From Haloferax marisrubri (GTDB lineage Archaea; Halobacteriota; Halobacteria; Halobacteriales; Haloferacaceae), in contig NZ_LOPW02000010.1 in NCBI RefSeq assembly GCF_001469875.2, forward strand, positions 529,792 to 593,791: a stretch of 64,000 nt of DNA, in the 5' to 3' direction. Below the pieces are notes generated by a model, which saw nothing but the letters and a program-made list of their open reading frames with translations, was not told the DNA's origin and did not search any database. Positions 35,750-43,980 of the stretch are shown one piece after another. The stretch's first letter is position 1; every line of letters begins with the position of its first letter. A program made the position numbers and the translations under genes.

Positions 35750-36679
35750 ATGTTCGGGTGGGTCCAACGCGGCTTTCGGCGCGCCTACGAGCGGGTGCTC
35801 GACCGAGAGATAGACGACGGACCGACCCACGTCGCCATCATCCAGGACGGCAACCGCCGGTACGCCCGGAAGAACGGCGACGACGCCCCCGACGGTCACA
35901 AGGCGGGCGCGCAGACGACCGAGGACGTGCTGACGTGGTGCGAGGAACTCGGCATCGAGGAACTGACGCTGTACACGTTCTCGACCGAGAACTTCGACCG
36001 GCCGGAACACGAGCGCCAGCCTCTCTTCGACCTCATCGAGGACAAGCTCTACGAGTTCGCCGACGCCGACCGCGTCCACGAGCGCGAGGTCGCCGTGCGC
36101 GCCATCGGCGAGGTCGAGATGCTCCCCGAACGCGTCCGCGACGCCGTCGAGTACGCGGAGACTCGGACCGCCGACTACGACAGCTTCACGCTCAACATCG
36201 CCCTCGCGTACGGCGGCCGAGCCGAACTCCTCGGGGCCGCCCGCGACGTCTGTCGGGCGGTCGAGCGCGGCGACCTCTCGCCCGACGAGGTTGACGTGTC
36301 GGCGGTTGACCGCCGCCTGTCCAGAAAGCCCGTCCGCGACGTGGACCTCATCATCCGCCCCGGCGGCGACGAGCGCACCTCGAACTTCCTGCCGTGGCAC
36401 GCCAACGGCAACGAGGCCGCGGTCTACTTCTGTGCGCCCTACTGGCCGGAGTTCTCGAAGGTCGACTTCCTGCGCGGCATCCGCACCTACGAGTCCAGAG
36501 AGCAGTCGTGGCAGCGCACCCGGACCGAGCGCGCCGTCACGCTCGTCCGGGCCGTCGCCGAAGTCGAGTTAGAGGACGCCCGCACGGTCGCGGGTCGCCT
36601 CCGCGAGCAACTCCCCTCGTCGGGTGCCGACGAGGTGTCCGCGGAGTTGGCGAAGCGGACCGACGAGACGGCCGACTGA
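35750..36679 (+). CDS. uppS: cis-prenyltransferase (undecaprenyl diphosphate synthase family), catalytic-motif bearing
   Basis: Predicted 309 residues, longer than the roughly 250 of bacterial UppS. Residues 26-38 (THVAIIQDGNRRYA) hold the catalytic Asp33 and the DGNxR motif; GHKAGA and LTLYTFSTENF are also conserved. The C-terminal motif differs from the canonical RTGGExRxSNFLxWQ: it reads IRPGGDERTSNFLPWHANGNE (about 202-222), which is closer to the FLPWH seen in the eukaryotic accessory subunit NgBR. It should build the long isoprenoid chain of dolichol-like sugar carriers. A second homologue with the opposite defect is 2 kb away. Confidence 0.93.
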   Translation: MFGWVQRGFRRAYERVLDREIDDGPTHVAIIQDGNRRYARKNGDDAPDGHKAGAQTTEDVLTWCEELGIEELTLYTFSTENFDRPEHERQPLFDLIEDKLYEFADADRVHEREVAVRAIGEVEMLPERVRDAVEYAETRTADYDSFTLNIALAYGGRAELLGAARDVCRAVERGDLSPDEVDVSAVDRRLSRKPVRDVDLIIRPGGDERTSNFLPWHANGNEAAVYFCAPYWPEFSKVDFLRGIRTYESREQSWQRTRTERAVTLVRAVAEVELEDARTVAGRLREQLPSSGADEVSAELAKRTDETAD

Positions 36680-36705
36680 GTCGGCCGTCCGAACTGTTTT
36701 CGCGG

Positions 36706-38067
36706 CTATTCGTCGCCCTGCGCAGCCCCGGCGTCGACGACGCGACCGTAGAACAGAATCGCGTCCGTCGGCCTGTCGCGGATGCAAAACAGGAACGGCC
36801 GGTCGAACCGGAGTTCGCCCCAACTCGGCGGCAGCGAGGTCGCGACTGGAACGCCCGTGGCCGCCGCGGCCTCCGTCCCCTCCTCGTCCACGGAGACGAA
36901 CGACTTGTGGAACACCTCGTCGATGGCGAGAGCTGACCCGTCACCCTCGGCCATGCCGCCGAAGTCGGCATCCGAGCCGAACGCGGCGGGCATCCCGAGA
37001 TTCGACAGCGCCTCCGAGAGTTGGACCTCGGTCTCGAACTCGAACCGCGGGAGCACGACGTCGCCGATTTGCTCTCGCATCTCCTCGAAGACGCCGAACA
37101 GTCGGCTCGCGGTCAGACTCCGCTCGAACGACTCGAACTCACCTTCGTCCGGGAGCAAAAGCACCATCGACACGTCCCGGCCGACGTACGGGAGTTCGAC
37201 GGCCTGCGCGTTCGGGAGGTCGGCGTAGTTCGCCTTGAGTTCCTGCCGCATGAGCGGCACCGTCGACTCGGCGCCGTCCAGCGCGGTGAACGTCCCGTCC
37301 TCGGTGTCCTCGGAGTCGAACGTGTGCGCCCACTGCGCCATGAAGTAGATGGCGTTGGTGAGGACGAGCGCCGTGTCGGGCGTGACGGAGCCAGCCGGAA
37401 GCAAGTCCTCGATTCGTCCCTCGGTCTGGTCGGCGACCCACTCGTTGATTCGTTCCCGCTCGCCGTCCGGGTCGCCGGCGAAATCGGCCCGTCGAAGCCC
37501 GGCCCCGTAGTTCGATTCGAGGCTATCGAGGAACGCGTCCGAGAACGCGAACCCCTCGCGGCCCCACAGCGCGTTCGCCACGGCCAATCGGAAGGCGTCG
37601 GCTTCGCCGCCGTCGATTGGGGCCCGAGCCGTCTCTCGCTCTTCGAGCGCCGCCCGTAGGTCTGCGAACGCCGGGTGAACGTCCTCGCCGAGCGTGTAGC
37701 GGAGCGTCGCTTCCATCTGTTCGCGGGTCGTTCCGCGAGCGCCCGCGTAGGTCATCGCCAACGCGACGGAGATGCTGTACGGCGAGAGGAACTGGTTGCC
37801 GCCCTGCTCGGTCGCCACCTGTCGGTGCAGGTCGAGGGCGAACTCGGCGTTGCCGGCCGCGAGCGCGGCGAGTCGCTCGTCGTCCACGCTCGGTTCGCCG
37901 GTCGGTGGTTCGTCGTTCGGGGTCTCTGTCGGCGCATCTGTGGTCGCAGTCGCGGTGGTCGTCGCCTCGGTTTCGGTCTCGGCGGCCGACTGCCCGTCGC
38001 CCGTACAGCCGGCTATCGTCGCGGCGGCGAGCGCCCCCGACAGTGCCAACATCTCGCGGCGGTTCAT
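36706..38067 (-). CDS. serpin, predicted Tat-exported lipoprotein
   Basis: Predicted 453 residues. The start MNRREMLALSGALAAATIAGC has a twin-arginine motif and a lipobox with Cys21; a Thr/Glu-rich linker follows. The body is a full-length serpin (NQFLSPYSISVALAMTYAGARGTT, LTNAIYFMAQWAHTF, VVLPRFEFETE). The hinge of the reactive loop, DEEGTEAAAATG, has the small-residue run expected of an inhibitory serpin; counting 15 residues from the Gly puts the scissile bond near Ser-Leu. C-terminal FLFCIRD matches the family. It should trap an extracellular serine protease, perhaps a halolysin; that target is inference. Confidence 0.93.
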   Translation of the reverse strand: MNRREMLALSGALAAATIAGCTGDGQSAAETETEATTTATATTDAPTETPNDEPPTGEPSVDDERLAALAAGNAEFALDLHRQVATEQGGNQFLSPYSISVALAMTYAGARGTTREQMEATLRYTLGEDVHPAFADLRAALEERETARAPIDGGEADAFRLAVANALWGREGFAFSDAFLDSLESNYGAGLRRADFAGDPDGERERINEWVADQTEGRIEDLLPAGSVTPDTALVLTNAIYFMAQWAHTFDSEDTEDGTFTALDGAESTVPLMRQELKANYADLPNAQAVELPYVGRDVSMVLLLPDEGEFESFERSLTASRLFGVFEEMREQIGDVVLPRFEFETEVQLSEALSNLGMPAAFGSDADFGGMAEGDGSALAIDEVFHKSFVSVDEEGTEAAAATGVPVATSLPPSWGELRFDRPFLFCIRDRPTDAILFYGRVVDAGAAQGDE

Positions 38068-38143
38068 GCCGGAAGGTTCAGCGGTCTAACAATATGTCTT
38101 CTGTACGCACAAACAGCCGTTTGAGAGACGGCCGCTGGTCACG

Positions 38144-38506
38144 CTACCGGCGAACCCGCCGCTGGAACGTCCGCCAGCAGAACCATCCCAGCAACGCGAC
38201 GCTCTGGCCGAGCACGATGGCGACGAACTCGGCTTCGTACCGCGGCCCCAACAGTAGCACCGCTCCGCCGTAGGCGACGGTCGGAACCCACGAGCGCCAG
38301 CCCTCGTAACGCGATTCGAGGAACAGCCACGGCGGGACGACAGCGACGCCGACGAGCGCCCACGGCCAGTCTGGCTGGGCGGGCAGATTGAGCCAGAGGA
38401 TGAGTACCAGCGAGAGCGCAAGGAGGACGTGCCCGTTTTCGAGCCACTCGCTGGCCGGCGGTGGCGACGGGAGGGAGTCTGTTCTATTGGGTGAGGTGGA
38501 GGGCAT
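38144..38506 (-). CDS. small multi-helix membrane protein
   Basis: Predicted 120 residues from the ATG at 38506 (an in-frame TTG seven codons upstream is possible). A Pro/Ser-rich hydrophilic head is followed by about four hydrophobic segments: HVLLALSLVLILWLNLP, WALVGVAVVPPWLF, VPTVAYGGAVLLLG and EFVAIVLGQSVALLGWFCW. A TATA-like stretch at about 38531-38540 is at the right spacing for a leaderless ATG. Function unknown; lies between the serpin and the accessory cis-prenyltransferase gene on the same strand. Confidence 0.65.
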   Translation of the reverse strand: MPSTSPNRTDSLPSPPPASEWLENGHVLLALSLVLILWLNLPAQPDWPWALVGVAVVPPWLFLESRYEGWRSWVPTVAYGGAVLLLGPRYEAEFVAIVLGQSVALLGWFCWRTFQRRVRR

Positions 38507-38593
38507 TGGGACCGTGTTGCTACTCAATCAACATATCTGTGCGGTCGAGGAGGGGTGTCGGCGACGCGGTCGCGTCCAGCCACGGGATTCGCC

Positions 38594-39202
38594 CTAGCGG
38601 CCGAATCTCCGTTGGCGGTCCTGATAGTCCCGCAACGCCCGCAGGTAGTCCCGCTTCCTGAAGTCCCGCCAGTTCACGTCGGTGAAGTAGAGTTCCGCGT
38701 ACACGGACTGCCAAATCATGAAGTCCGACAGGCGCTCCGCGCCCGTCTTGACCACGAAGTCCGGCTCGTCGGGGAACACGAGCCGCTGTTCGATGTCCGC
38801 GGCGTCGATGTCGTCGGGGTCGAGCGCGCCCTCGTCGACCTCCGCGGCCAGCGACCGGACGACCGATGCGAACTCGCGTTTCCCGCCGAGGCCGATGCTG
38901 ACCTGCACGGGGGCGTCGGCGCGCTCGGTGTCGCCGGGTTCGCGGACCTCGACCCGGTGGGGAACGTCGAGGTCGCGGAGTTCGCGGGCGAGCGTCGGGA
39001 CGACCGCCTCGTCGAGGACGCTCACCGAGATGGTGACGCGGTCGCTCCCGAACTCGAACGCCCAGCCGACGAAGGCTTCGAGCGTCTCGTACGCGCCCTG
39101 TTCCAGCAGGTCGCGCTCGGTGATGACGAGCGCGACGTGCTCGGGGGCGTCGGCGTCGTCGAGGCGGAATCGGAGGGCGAGGTAGGAGTCGTACAGTCCC
39201 AC
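38594..39202 (-). CDS. cis-prenyltransferase homologue lacking the DGN motif (NgBR-like accessory subunit?)
   Basis: Predicted 202 residues from GTG at 39202. The N-terminal catalytic stretch is changed: where family enzymes read HVAxxxDGNxRWA, this one reads EHVALVITERDLLEQGAYE (21-39), with no Asp-Gly-Asn. The C-terminal region is nearly canonical: DFVVKTGAERLSDFMIWQSVYAELYF (148-173), matching RTGGExRLSxFxxWQxxYxE except Arg to Lys. The RDYLRALRDYQDRQRRFG end is also typical. A subunit without the DGN motif that keeps the C-terminal one fits the non-catalytic partner of heteromeric cis-prenyltransferases. It is divergent from a DUF92 gene. Confidence 0.88.
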   Translation of the reverse strand: MGLYDSYLALRFRLDDADAPEHVALVITERDLLEQGAYETLEAFVGWAFEFGSDRVTISVSVLDEAVVPTLARELRDLDVPHRVEVREPGDTERADAPVQVSIGLGGKREFASVVRSLAAEVDEGALDPDDIDAADIEQRLVFPDEPDFVVKTGAERLSDFMIWQSVYAELYFTDVNWRDFRKRDYLRALRDYQDRQRRFGR

Positions 39203-39352
39203 GGGAGTCGTTCTCGCGGCGATTCTCCTAACGCTTCGGGTTCGGCGTCGCTCTCGTGACTCGCCGGGGGAGCCGCCGACCCGCGGACCCGCGGTGGTGC
39301 GGTCGTCGGTGATGTCGGGAGGGTTAAGTGCGCGTCGGGGATACCGGATGGT

Positions 39353-40666
39353 GTGACTTCCACGGTACGGCGAGCGGGCGGATTCGCGGTCGTCGGGACG
39401 TTGGCCCTCGCGGCCCCCAGTCTCGGCGCGGCCGCGTTCGCGCCCTTCGCCGCAGTCGCGCTCTTGGCGGCCTTCGTCGTCGACGACGGCCCCCTCTTCG
39501 AGCTGTTCGCGCGCCCCGGCGACCGGCAGGACGGCCGGCTCAACGGCCTCGCCGGGTTCGCACTGGCCGCGACGGGCCTCGCCCTCTTGGCGACGGTCCC
39601 GCGCGTCACGATGCCGCTTTCGGTGTTCGCCGCCGCGGTGTTGACACTCGCCTACGGCAACCTCGGCGCGCGACTGGTGGATTCGAGAACGTCCGACGAG
39701 TCGCTTCGCGCGGCGGGCTTCGTCGCGGCCGCGGTCCTCGCCGGCACCGCGGGACAGGCGGCAATCACGTCGCTGACGGGTGACGCGATGCTTCTCGCCC
39801 GGTTTACCCTGCTCGCGGCCGTCGGCGGCCTCGTCGGCGCGGTGCTTCGGACGGCCCTCTACGAGCGCGACGACCCGCTCGTCATGCTCTCTATCGGGCT
39901 CGTCCTCTGGGGCGTCGAGGTGCTCGCGGGACCGGTGTCGCCGACGCAGACCGGCGTCGCGCTCGCCCTCACGGTCGCGCTCGGCTACGCGGCTTACGCC
40001 CTCGGAACGGCCTCCGTCGCCGGCATGATTACCGGCGTGCTCCTGCTTCTCTTCGCGGTCGTCTTCGGCGGCTTCGGCTGGGCGCTCGTGCTCGTCTCCT
40101 TCTTCGGCGTCGGCGCGCTCGCCACCAAGTTCCGCTACGACAGCAAGGCCGAACGCGGCGTCGCCGAGGACAACGACGGCGCTCGCGGGACCGGCAACGT
40201 CCTCGGCAACTCGGGCGTCTCGCTCGTCTCCGTCGTCGGCTACGCCGTGGCGCAGACGCTCGGCTACCCGTTCGTCAGCGACCTGCTCGTCCTCGCGTTC
40301 GCCGGGTCGGCCGCCGCCGCGATGAGCGACACCCTCTCCAGCGAAATCGGCGGACTGTTCGACCAGCCGCGGCTCATCACCTCGCTCAAACCCGTTCCCG
40401 CCGGGACCGACGGCGCGGTCACGTGGCAGGGCGAGGTCGCCGGCGCGCTGGGTGCGGCCCTCGTGGCCGGCGTGAGCGTGCTGGTGCTTCCCCTGCCGGC
40501 CACGACGGCCGCCCTCGCGATTCTCGCCGGCGGCCTCGTCGGGATGACGGTCGATAGCCTCCTCGGCGCGACGGTCGAAGGGGCCGGCCTCGGCAACCAG
40601 GCAGTCAACTTCCTCGCCACGTTCGCCGGCGCGCTGGGCGCGGTCCTCGTCTGGATTCCGCTGTGA
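39353..40666 (+). CDS. DUF92 membrane protein (phytol/polyprenol kinase-like, VTE6 family)
   Basis: Predicted 437 residues from GTG at 39353. About twelve hydrophobic segments. The C-terminal half is DUF92, with ATKFRYDSKAERGVAEDNDGARGTGNVLGNSGV, a conserved cytoplasmic loop, and later GLFDQPRLITSLKPVPAGTDGAVTWQGEVAGALGA and LLGATVEGAG. The plant member VTE6 phosphorylates phytyl phosphate; a polyprenol-phosphate role here is inferred from the cis-prenyltransferase genes alongside. The N-terminal half is an extra membrane domain. Confidence 0.85.
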   Translation: MTSTVRRAGGFAVVGTLALAAPSLGAAAFAPFAAVALLAAFVVDDGPLFELFARPGDRQDGRLNGLAGFALAATGLALLATVPRVTMPLSVFAAAVLTLAYGNLGARLVDSRTSDESLRAAGFVAAAVLAGTAGQAAITSLTGDAMLLARFTLLAAVGGLVGAVLRTALYERDDPLVMLSIGLVLWGVEVLAGPVSPTQTGVALALTVALGYAAYALGTASVAGMITGVLLLLFAVVFGGFGWALVLVSFFGVGALATKFRYDSKAERGVAEDNDGARGTGNVLGNSGVSLVSVVGYAVAQTLGYPFVSDLLVLAFAGSAAAAMSDTLSSEIGGLFDQPRLITSLKPVPAGTDGAVTWQGEVAGALGAALVAGVSVLVLPLPATTAALAILAGGLVGMTVDSLLGATVEGAGLGNQAVNFLATFAGALGAVLVWIPL

Positions 40667-40682
40667 CGGGGGTGACGCCGAC

Positions 40683-41093
40683 GTGACTGGCGTCCGCCCC
40701 GCCCGCGACACCGACGTGCCGGCCGTCGAATCGCTCCAGCGGCTCGTCTCCCATCCGTCGCCCGACCTCTTGGACGCGTGGCCCGCCGTCGGAACCTTGC
40801 TCGTCGCCGTCGACGCCGACGACCGGCCGGTCGGCTACCTGCTCGGCGTCGGCGCGCACCTGACCGAACTCGCCGTCTCGCCGGACCACCGGCGCGAAGG
40901 GCGCGCCACCGCGCTCGTGGAAGCCTTCCGCGACGCGCACCACGCTCCCGAGTCTGACGCGCCGCTCACGTTGTTGGTCCATCCGGAGAACGACGGGGCG
41001 CGCGCCTGCTACGAAGCGCTCGGGTTCCGCCGGGACGCCCGCATTCCCGACGCGTTCGACGGCGACGACGGACTTCGGCTCGTCCTCGATTGA
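40683..41093 (+). CDS. GNAT family N-acetyltransferase
   Basis: Predicted 136 residues from GTG at 40683, 16 bp after the DUF92 gene on the same strand. Acetyl-CoA-binding motif A is LTELAVSPDHRREGRATALVEAF (the R/QxxGxG/A motif), followed by LLVHPENDGARACYEALGFRRD. Single domain, no extra module. The acceptor could be a protein N-terminus or a small amine; not deducible. Confidence 0.87.
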   Translation: MTGVRPARDTDVPAVESLQRLVSHPSPDLLDAWPAVGTLLVAVDADDRPVGYLLGVGAHLTELAVSPDHRREGRATALVEAFRDAHHAPESDAPLTLLVHPENDGARACYEALGFRRDARIPDAFDGDDGLRLVLD

Positions 41094-41141
41094 CCGTCGG
41101 CGTCTCGGGCGGCGTCACGCCGTGTTTCACCCCGTTCCGTC

Positions 41142-42551
41142 TCAGTCGAGGAGCTGGTTCGCGGTTCTGACGCGGACGCTGACGGGCTTTTTCACGTACT
41201 CGCCGGCCGAGCGCGCCACGACGTGTCCGACGCCGCGCTGAGCCGCGATATCCACGAGTTTCTGGCTCGCCTCGCCGTCGACGACGACGATTTCCGGGGC
41301 GGGGTCGGCGTACTCGACGGTGTCGTAGACTTTCTCGACCGCGACCTCGTCGTCGATGCCGAGGTCGCCGTCCAGGAGGCGGGCCATCCCGCTCTCGTCG
41401 GCGATGACCGCCTGCACGTGGTCGGCGAGCGAGGGTCGCTCGTCGGCCGGTTCGACCGCCTCGGCGACGGCTTCGACCTCGGCTTCGGTGAACACGTCCG
41501 GGTCGGTAGCGGCGTCGGCATCGACACGCGTGCTCGCGGCGTCCGCTGGCTTTTCGACCGCGACGGTTCCCCCGCTGCCGCCCTCGGCGGGCGCTTCGCT
41601 GACCGCATCGGCCGACCCGTTCGCGGGGCCGTCTGCGGGTGGAGTCGACGACGCCTCAGTCGTCGGCGACTCCGTGCGAGGGTCCGGCGGAGCCTCCCCC
41701 GTCCCGTTGGCGGCGGCGACGGCGGCCCGGAAGTCCCCGTCGCCGTCGTCCGGAAGCGACGAGAACGCGACCTTGTTCCGAAGGGCGCGGACGACCGACG
41801 CGCGGTCGAGGTCCTCGACCGACCGGCCGTCGGGCGCGAACGCGACGTAGTCCACGTCGCCGACCTGCGAGAGTTCGCGCAGGATGAGTTCGCCGCCGCG
41901 GTCGCCGTCGAGGAACGCCGTGACGGTCCGCTCTTGGGTGAGGCCGGCGACCGCGTCGGGGACGTTCGTCCCCTCGACGGCGACGGCGTTTTTGATGCCG
42001 TAGCGGAGGAGAGTGAGCACGTCGGCGCGCCCCTCGACGACGATGATGGCGTCGGAGTCGGCGACGCGGGGGCCCGCCGGGAGGCCCTGGTACTCGGTGA
42101 TGTCCTCGACGCGGACGCTCTCTTTGACCTCTTCGAGGATTTCGGTCGAGGTCATCACGGTGTCGTCGAACGACTCCGTGAGGAGTTCCTTGGCGCGCTC
42201 GACGACCATCCGTCGCTTGGCCTCGCGCACGTCTTCGATGTTCGTGACCTCGATGACCGCCTGACAGGGGCCGACGCGGGTCAGCGTCTCCAGCGAGGCC
42301 GCGAGGATGGCCGTCTCGGCCTTGTCGAGGCTGCTGGCGATGGTCATCTGGCCGAACGAGTGGCCGTTTTCCGAGTCTATCTGTACGTCTATCCGACCGA
42401 CCTTGGAGGACTGTTGGAGGTCGCGGAGGTCGAGTTCGTCGCCGAGGAGACCCTCTGTCTGGCCGAAGATGGCCCCGACGACGTCGCTCCGTTCGACGAC
42501 CCCGTCGGCGGAGATGGAAGCGTGAATGAGATATTTTGCAGTGTCGTCCAT
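41142..42551 (-). CDS. dnaG: archaeal DnaG primase/exosome-associated protein
   Basis: Predicted 469 residues. An N-terminal helical domain ([31 protein letters not shown]) precedes a Toprim domain (about 167-250) with Glu173 in VVEGRADV and Asp215/Asp217 in AFLDGDRGG, the metal-binding set. A long Ala/Pro/Glu/Ser linker follows, then a conserved C-terminal block ([22 protein letters not shown]... [29 protein letters not shown]). In archaea DnaG associates with the RNA exosome and can act as a primase. The haloarchaeal linker is variable in length. Start at 42551. Confidence 0.96.
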   Translation of the reverse strand: MDDTAKYLIHASISADGVVERSDVVGAIFGQTEGLLGDELDLRDLQQSSKVGRIDVQIDSENGHSFGQMTIASSLDKAETAILAASLETLTRVGPCQAVIEVTNIEDVREAKRRMVVERAKELLTESFDDTVMTSTEILEEVKESVRVEDITEYQGLPAGPRVADSDAIIVVEGRADVLTLLRYGIKNAVAVEGTNVPDAVAGLTQERTVTAFLDGDRGGELILRELSQVGDVDYVAFAPDGRSVEDLDRASVVRALRNKVAFSSLPDDGDGDFRAAVAAANGTGEAPPDPRTESPTTEASSTPPADGPANGSADAVSEAPAEGGSGGTVAVEKPADAASTRVDADAATDPDVFTEAEVEAVAEAVEPADERPSLADHVQAVIADESGMARLLDGDLGIDDEVAVEKVYDTVEYADPAPEIVVVDGEASQKLVDIAAQRGVGHVVARSAGEYVKKPVSVRVRTANQLLD

Positions 42552-42560
42552 TGGTGAAGT

Positions 42561-42576
42561 CACCCCGTTAGGGGTG
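42561..42576 (-). promoter_or_regulatory. hairpin in the predicted 5' leader of dnaG
   Basis: CACCCC-GTTA-GGGGTG, a perfect 6-bp stem ten bases upstream of the dnaG ATG. The near-symmetric TATA-like stretch at about 42625-42634 suggests a transcript with a short leader, so the hairpin would sit in it close to the start codon and could affect initiation. Confidence 0.45.
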
Positions 42577-42764
42577 GTGATGTGATGATTGTGATGGCGT
42601 CATGGGCCGAACCCACGAACGTCATTATATAAGTTGCGCCCGAGGGAAATATCTATCGTGGCCGACGATTCGAACGCTCGGCGGTCGTCCGCCTCCGACG
42701 CCGAATCCGCCGAAACGCAGTCGGACCGTCGCGCTCCCGCCGTTCCTCTCCCCCGGCTAGTTTT

Positions 42765-43514
42765 TCACGCCTCCTCGTCAGTTCGGCGCGCGCCGACGAA
42801 CTCGCCGGCGTCCCGGCAGAACGCCGCCGGGTCCTCCGGGAAGTCGTGTTCGGCGACGGCCCACTCGACGAACCCCTCGCGGGCGGCCGCGAGACAGCGG
42901 TCGATGTCGAGTTCGCCCTCGCCGAGCGGTACGGGTCGCCCGCCGCGTTTCGCGTCGGCGTCGACCACCACGTCTTTGAGGTGGACGACCGGGCTCCGGT
43001 CGGCGTAGCGGTCGAGGTACGCGACGGGGTCGTAGCCGGCGGTGTGAATCCACGCGAGGTCGAGTTCGAAGCCGATTCCCGACTTCTCGGCGAGTCGGTC
43101 GAGCGCGGGTTCGCCTTCGACCGTGACGAGTTCGTGGTCGTGGTTGTGGTAGAGCAGTCTGACGCCTCGGTCGTCGCACTTCGCGGTCAGGTCGTCCAGC
43201 CGGCGCGCGGTCTCGTCGACCGCGTCGGCGTCGGCGAACGCCTCGGGCGGGAGGATTGGCACCACGAGCGTCTCGACGCCGAGCGCGCCGTAGCGCTCGC
43301 AGACGGCGTCGAGGTCGGCTTCGAGGTCTTCGATGGGGACGTGGGCGGCGGGTGCGCCGACCCCGGTCTCGTCGAGGGCAGCACGGACCGCCGCCGCGTC
43401 GTCGATGCCCGCGAACTCCACGCCGTCGAACCCGGCGTCCGCGGCGCGGCGGACGAGCGCCGAAGTCGGTTCGTCGAGGTCGCGAAGCGAGTAGAGCTGA
43501 ATGCCGAAGTCCAT
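42765..43514 (-). CDS. sugar phosphate isomerase/epimerase (xylose isomerase-like TIM barrel)
   Basis: Predicted 249 residues. MDFGIQLYSLRD is the usual first strand of this family; FDGVEFAG (strand 2), HVPIEDLE (His), LLYHNHDHELVT (metal-binding His/Asp region), FELDLAWIHTAGYDPV (Asp, His) and VVHLKDVVVD (His, Lys) match IolE/IolI-type proteins with a divalent metal site. Substrate likely a sugar, inosose or hydroxyacid. It stands alone, with a 250-bp gap to the divergent transporter operon. Confidence 0.88.
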   Translation of the reverse strand: MDFGIQLYSLRDLDEPTSALVRRAADAGFDGVEFAGIDDAAAVRAALDETGVGAPAAHVPIEDLEADLDAVCERYGALGVETLVVPILPPEAFADADAVDETARRLDDLTAKCDDRGVRLLYHNHDHELVTVEGEPALDRLAEKSGIGFELDLAWIHTAGYDPVAYLDRYADRSPVVHLKDVVVDADAKRGGRPVPLGEGELDIDRCLAAAREGFVEWAVAEHDFPEDPAAFCRDAGEFVGARRTDEEA

Positions 43515-43678
43515 GTTTCCACGGTCGCGCGCGCCGTTGGAAACTGTTCCGGCGAACGAGGTGCGGTTGCCGACTGTGCGCCCTCACGCCGCCCCAGAAC
43601 GTCTGTCGAGCCACAATCGCGCTCTGCTCGGCGCGGCCTCGCCCGGTCTATGGGTGGTCACCCTCGTTCGACAGCGCC

Positions 43679-43703
43679 CATTGAAGAAAATAGTTCTTCA
43701 ATG
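43679..43703. promoter_or_regulatory. 10-bp perfect inverted repeat upstream of the DUF3311-symporter operon
   Basis: CATTGAAGAA-AATAG-TTCTTCAATG, 62 bp before the DUF3311 start, in a short A/T-rich island of an otherwise GC-rich gap. It could be an operator for a dimeric regulator or a hairpin in a leader. A second smaller palindrome (GTAAG-A-CTTAC, 43726-43736) lies just downstream. Confidence 0.55.
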
Positions 43704-43764
43704 AAGGGCAACGTAGGTCGATAGAGTAAGACTTACGCCTCATTGTCGATTATTGTTCCTACGA

Positions 43765-43980
43765 ATGACGCGAGTGCGCATTGACTACTGCTGGGTTGCC
43801 GTCTTCGCAATCCTCGTGACGTTCGCCGTTCCGTGGTTCCTCTGGGGCGACAGCAGGGTCTTCGCCGGCCTGCCGCTGTGGCTCTGGTGGCACATCGGCT
43901 GGATGGGACTGACCGCAGTCGTCTTCCACCTGTTCGCCCGGACGGCGTGGGACCGCGGCATCGTCGGGGAGGGTCGCTGA
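43765..43980 (+). CDS. DUF3311 small membrane subunit
   Basis: Predicted 71 residues with two hydrophobic segments (WVAVFAILVTFAVPWFLWG and LWLWWHIGWMGLTAVVFHLFA) typical of the DUF3311 proteins that accompany SSS-family symporters. The stop codon TGA shares its last A with the ATG of the symporter gene (TGATG), so translation is coupled. Likely an accessory subunit that stabilises or modulates the symporter. Confidence 0.87.
   Translation: MTRVRIDYCWVAVFAILVTFAVPWFLWGDSRVFAGLPLWLWWHIGWMGLTAVVFHLFARTAWDRGIVGEGR

Noticed and set aside
32182..36294. Very long + strand open frame (over 1,300 codons) opposite the heme operon
   Set aside because: It is antisense to well-supported genes (hemA, precorrin-2 dehydrogenase, ahbAB) and has shadow composition. 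High third-position GC in haloarchaea creates such frames.
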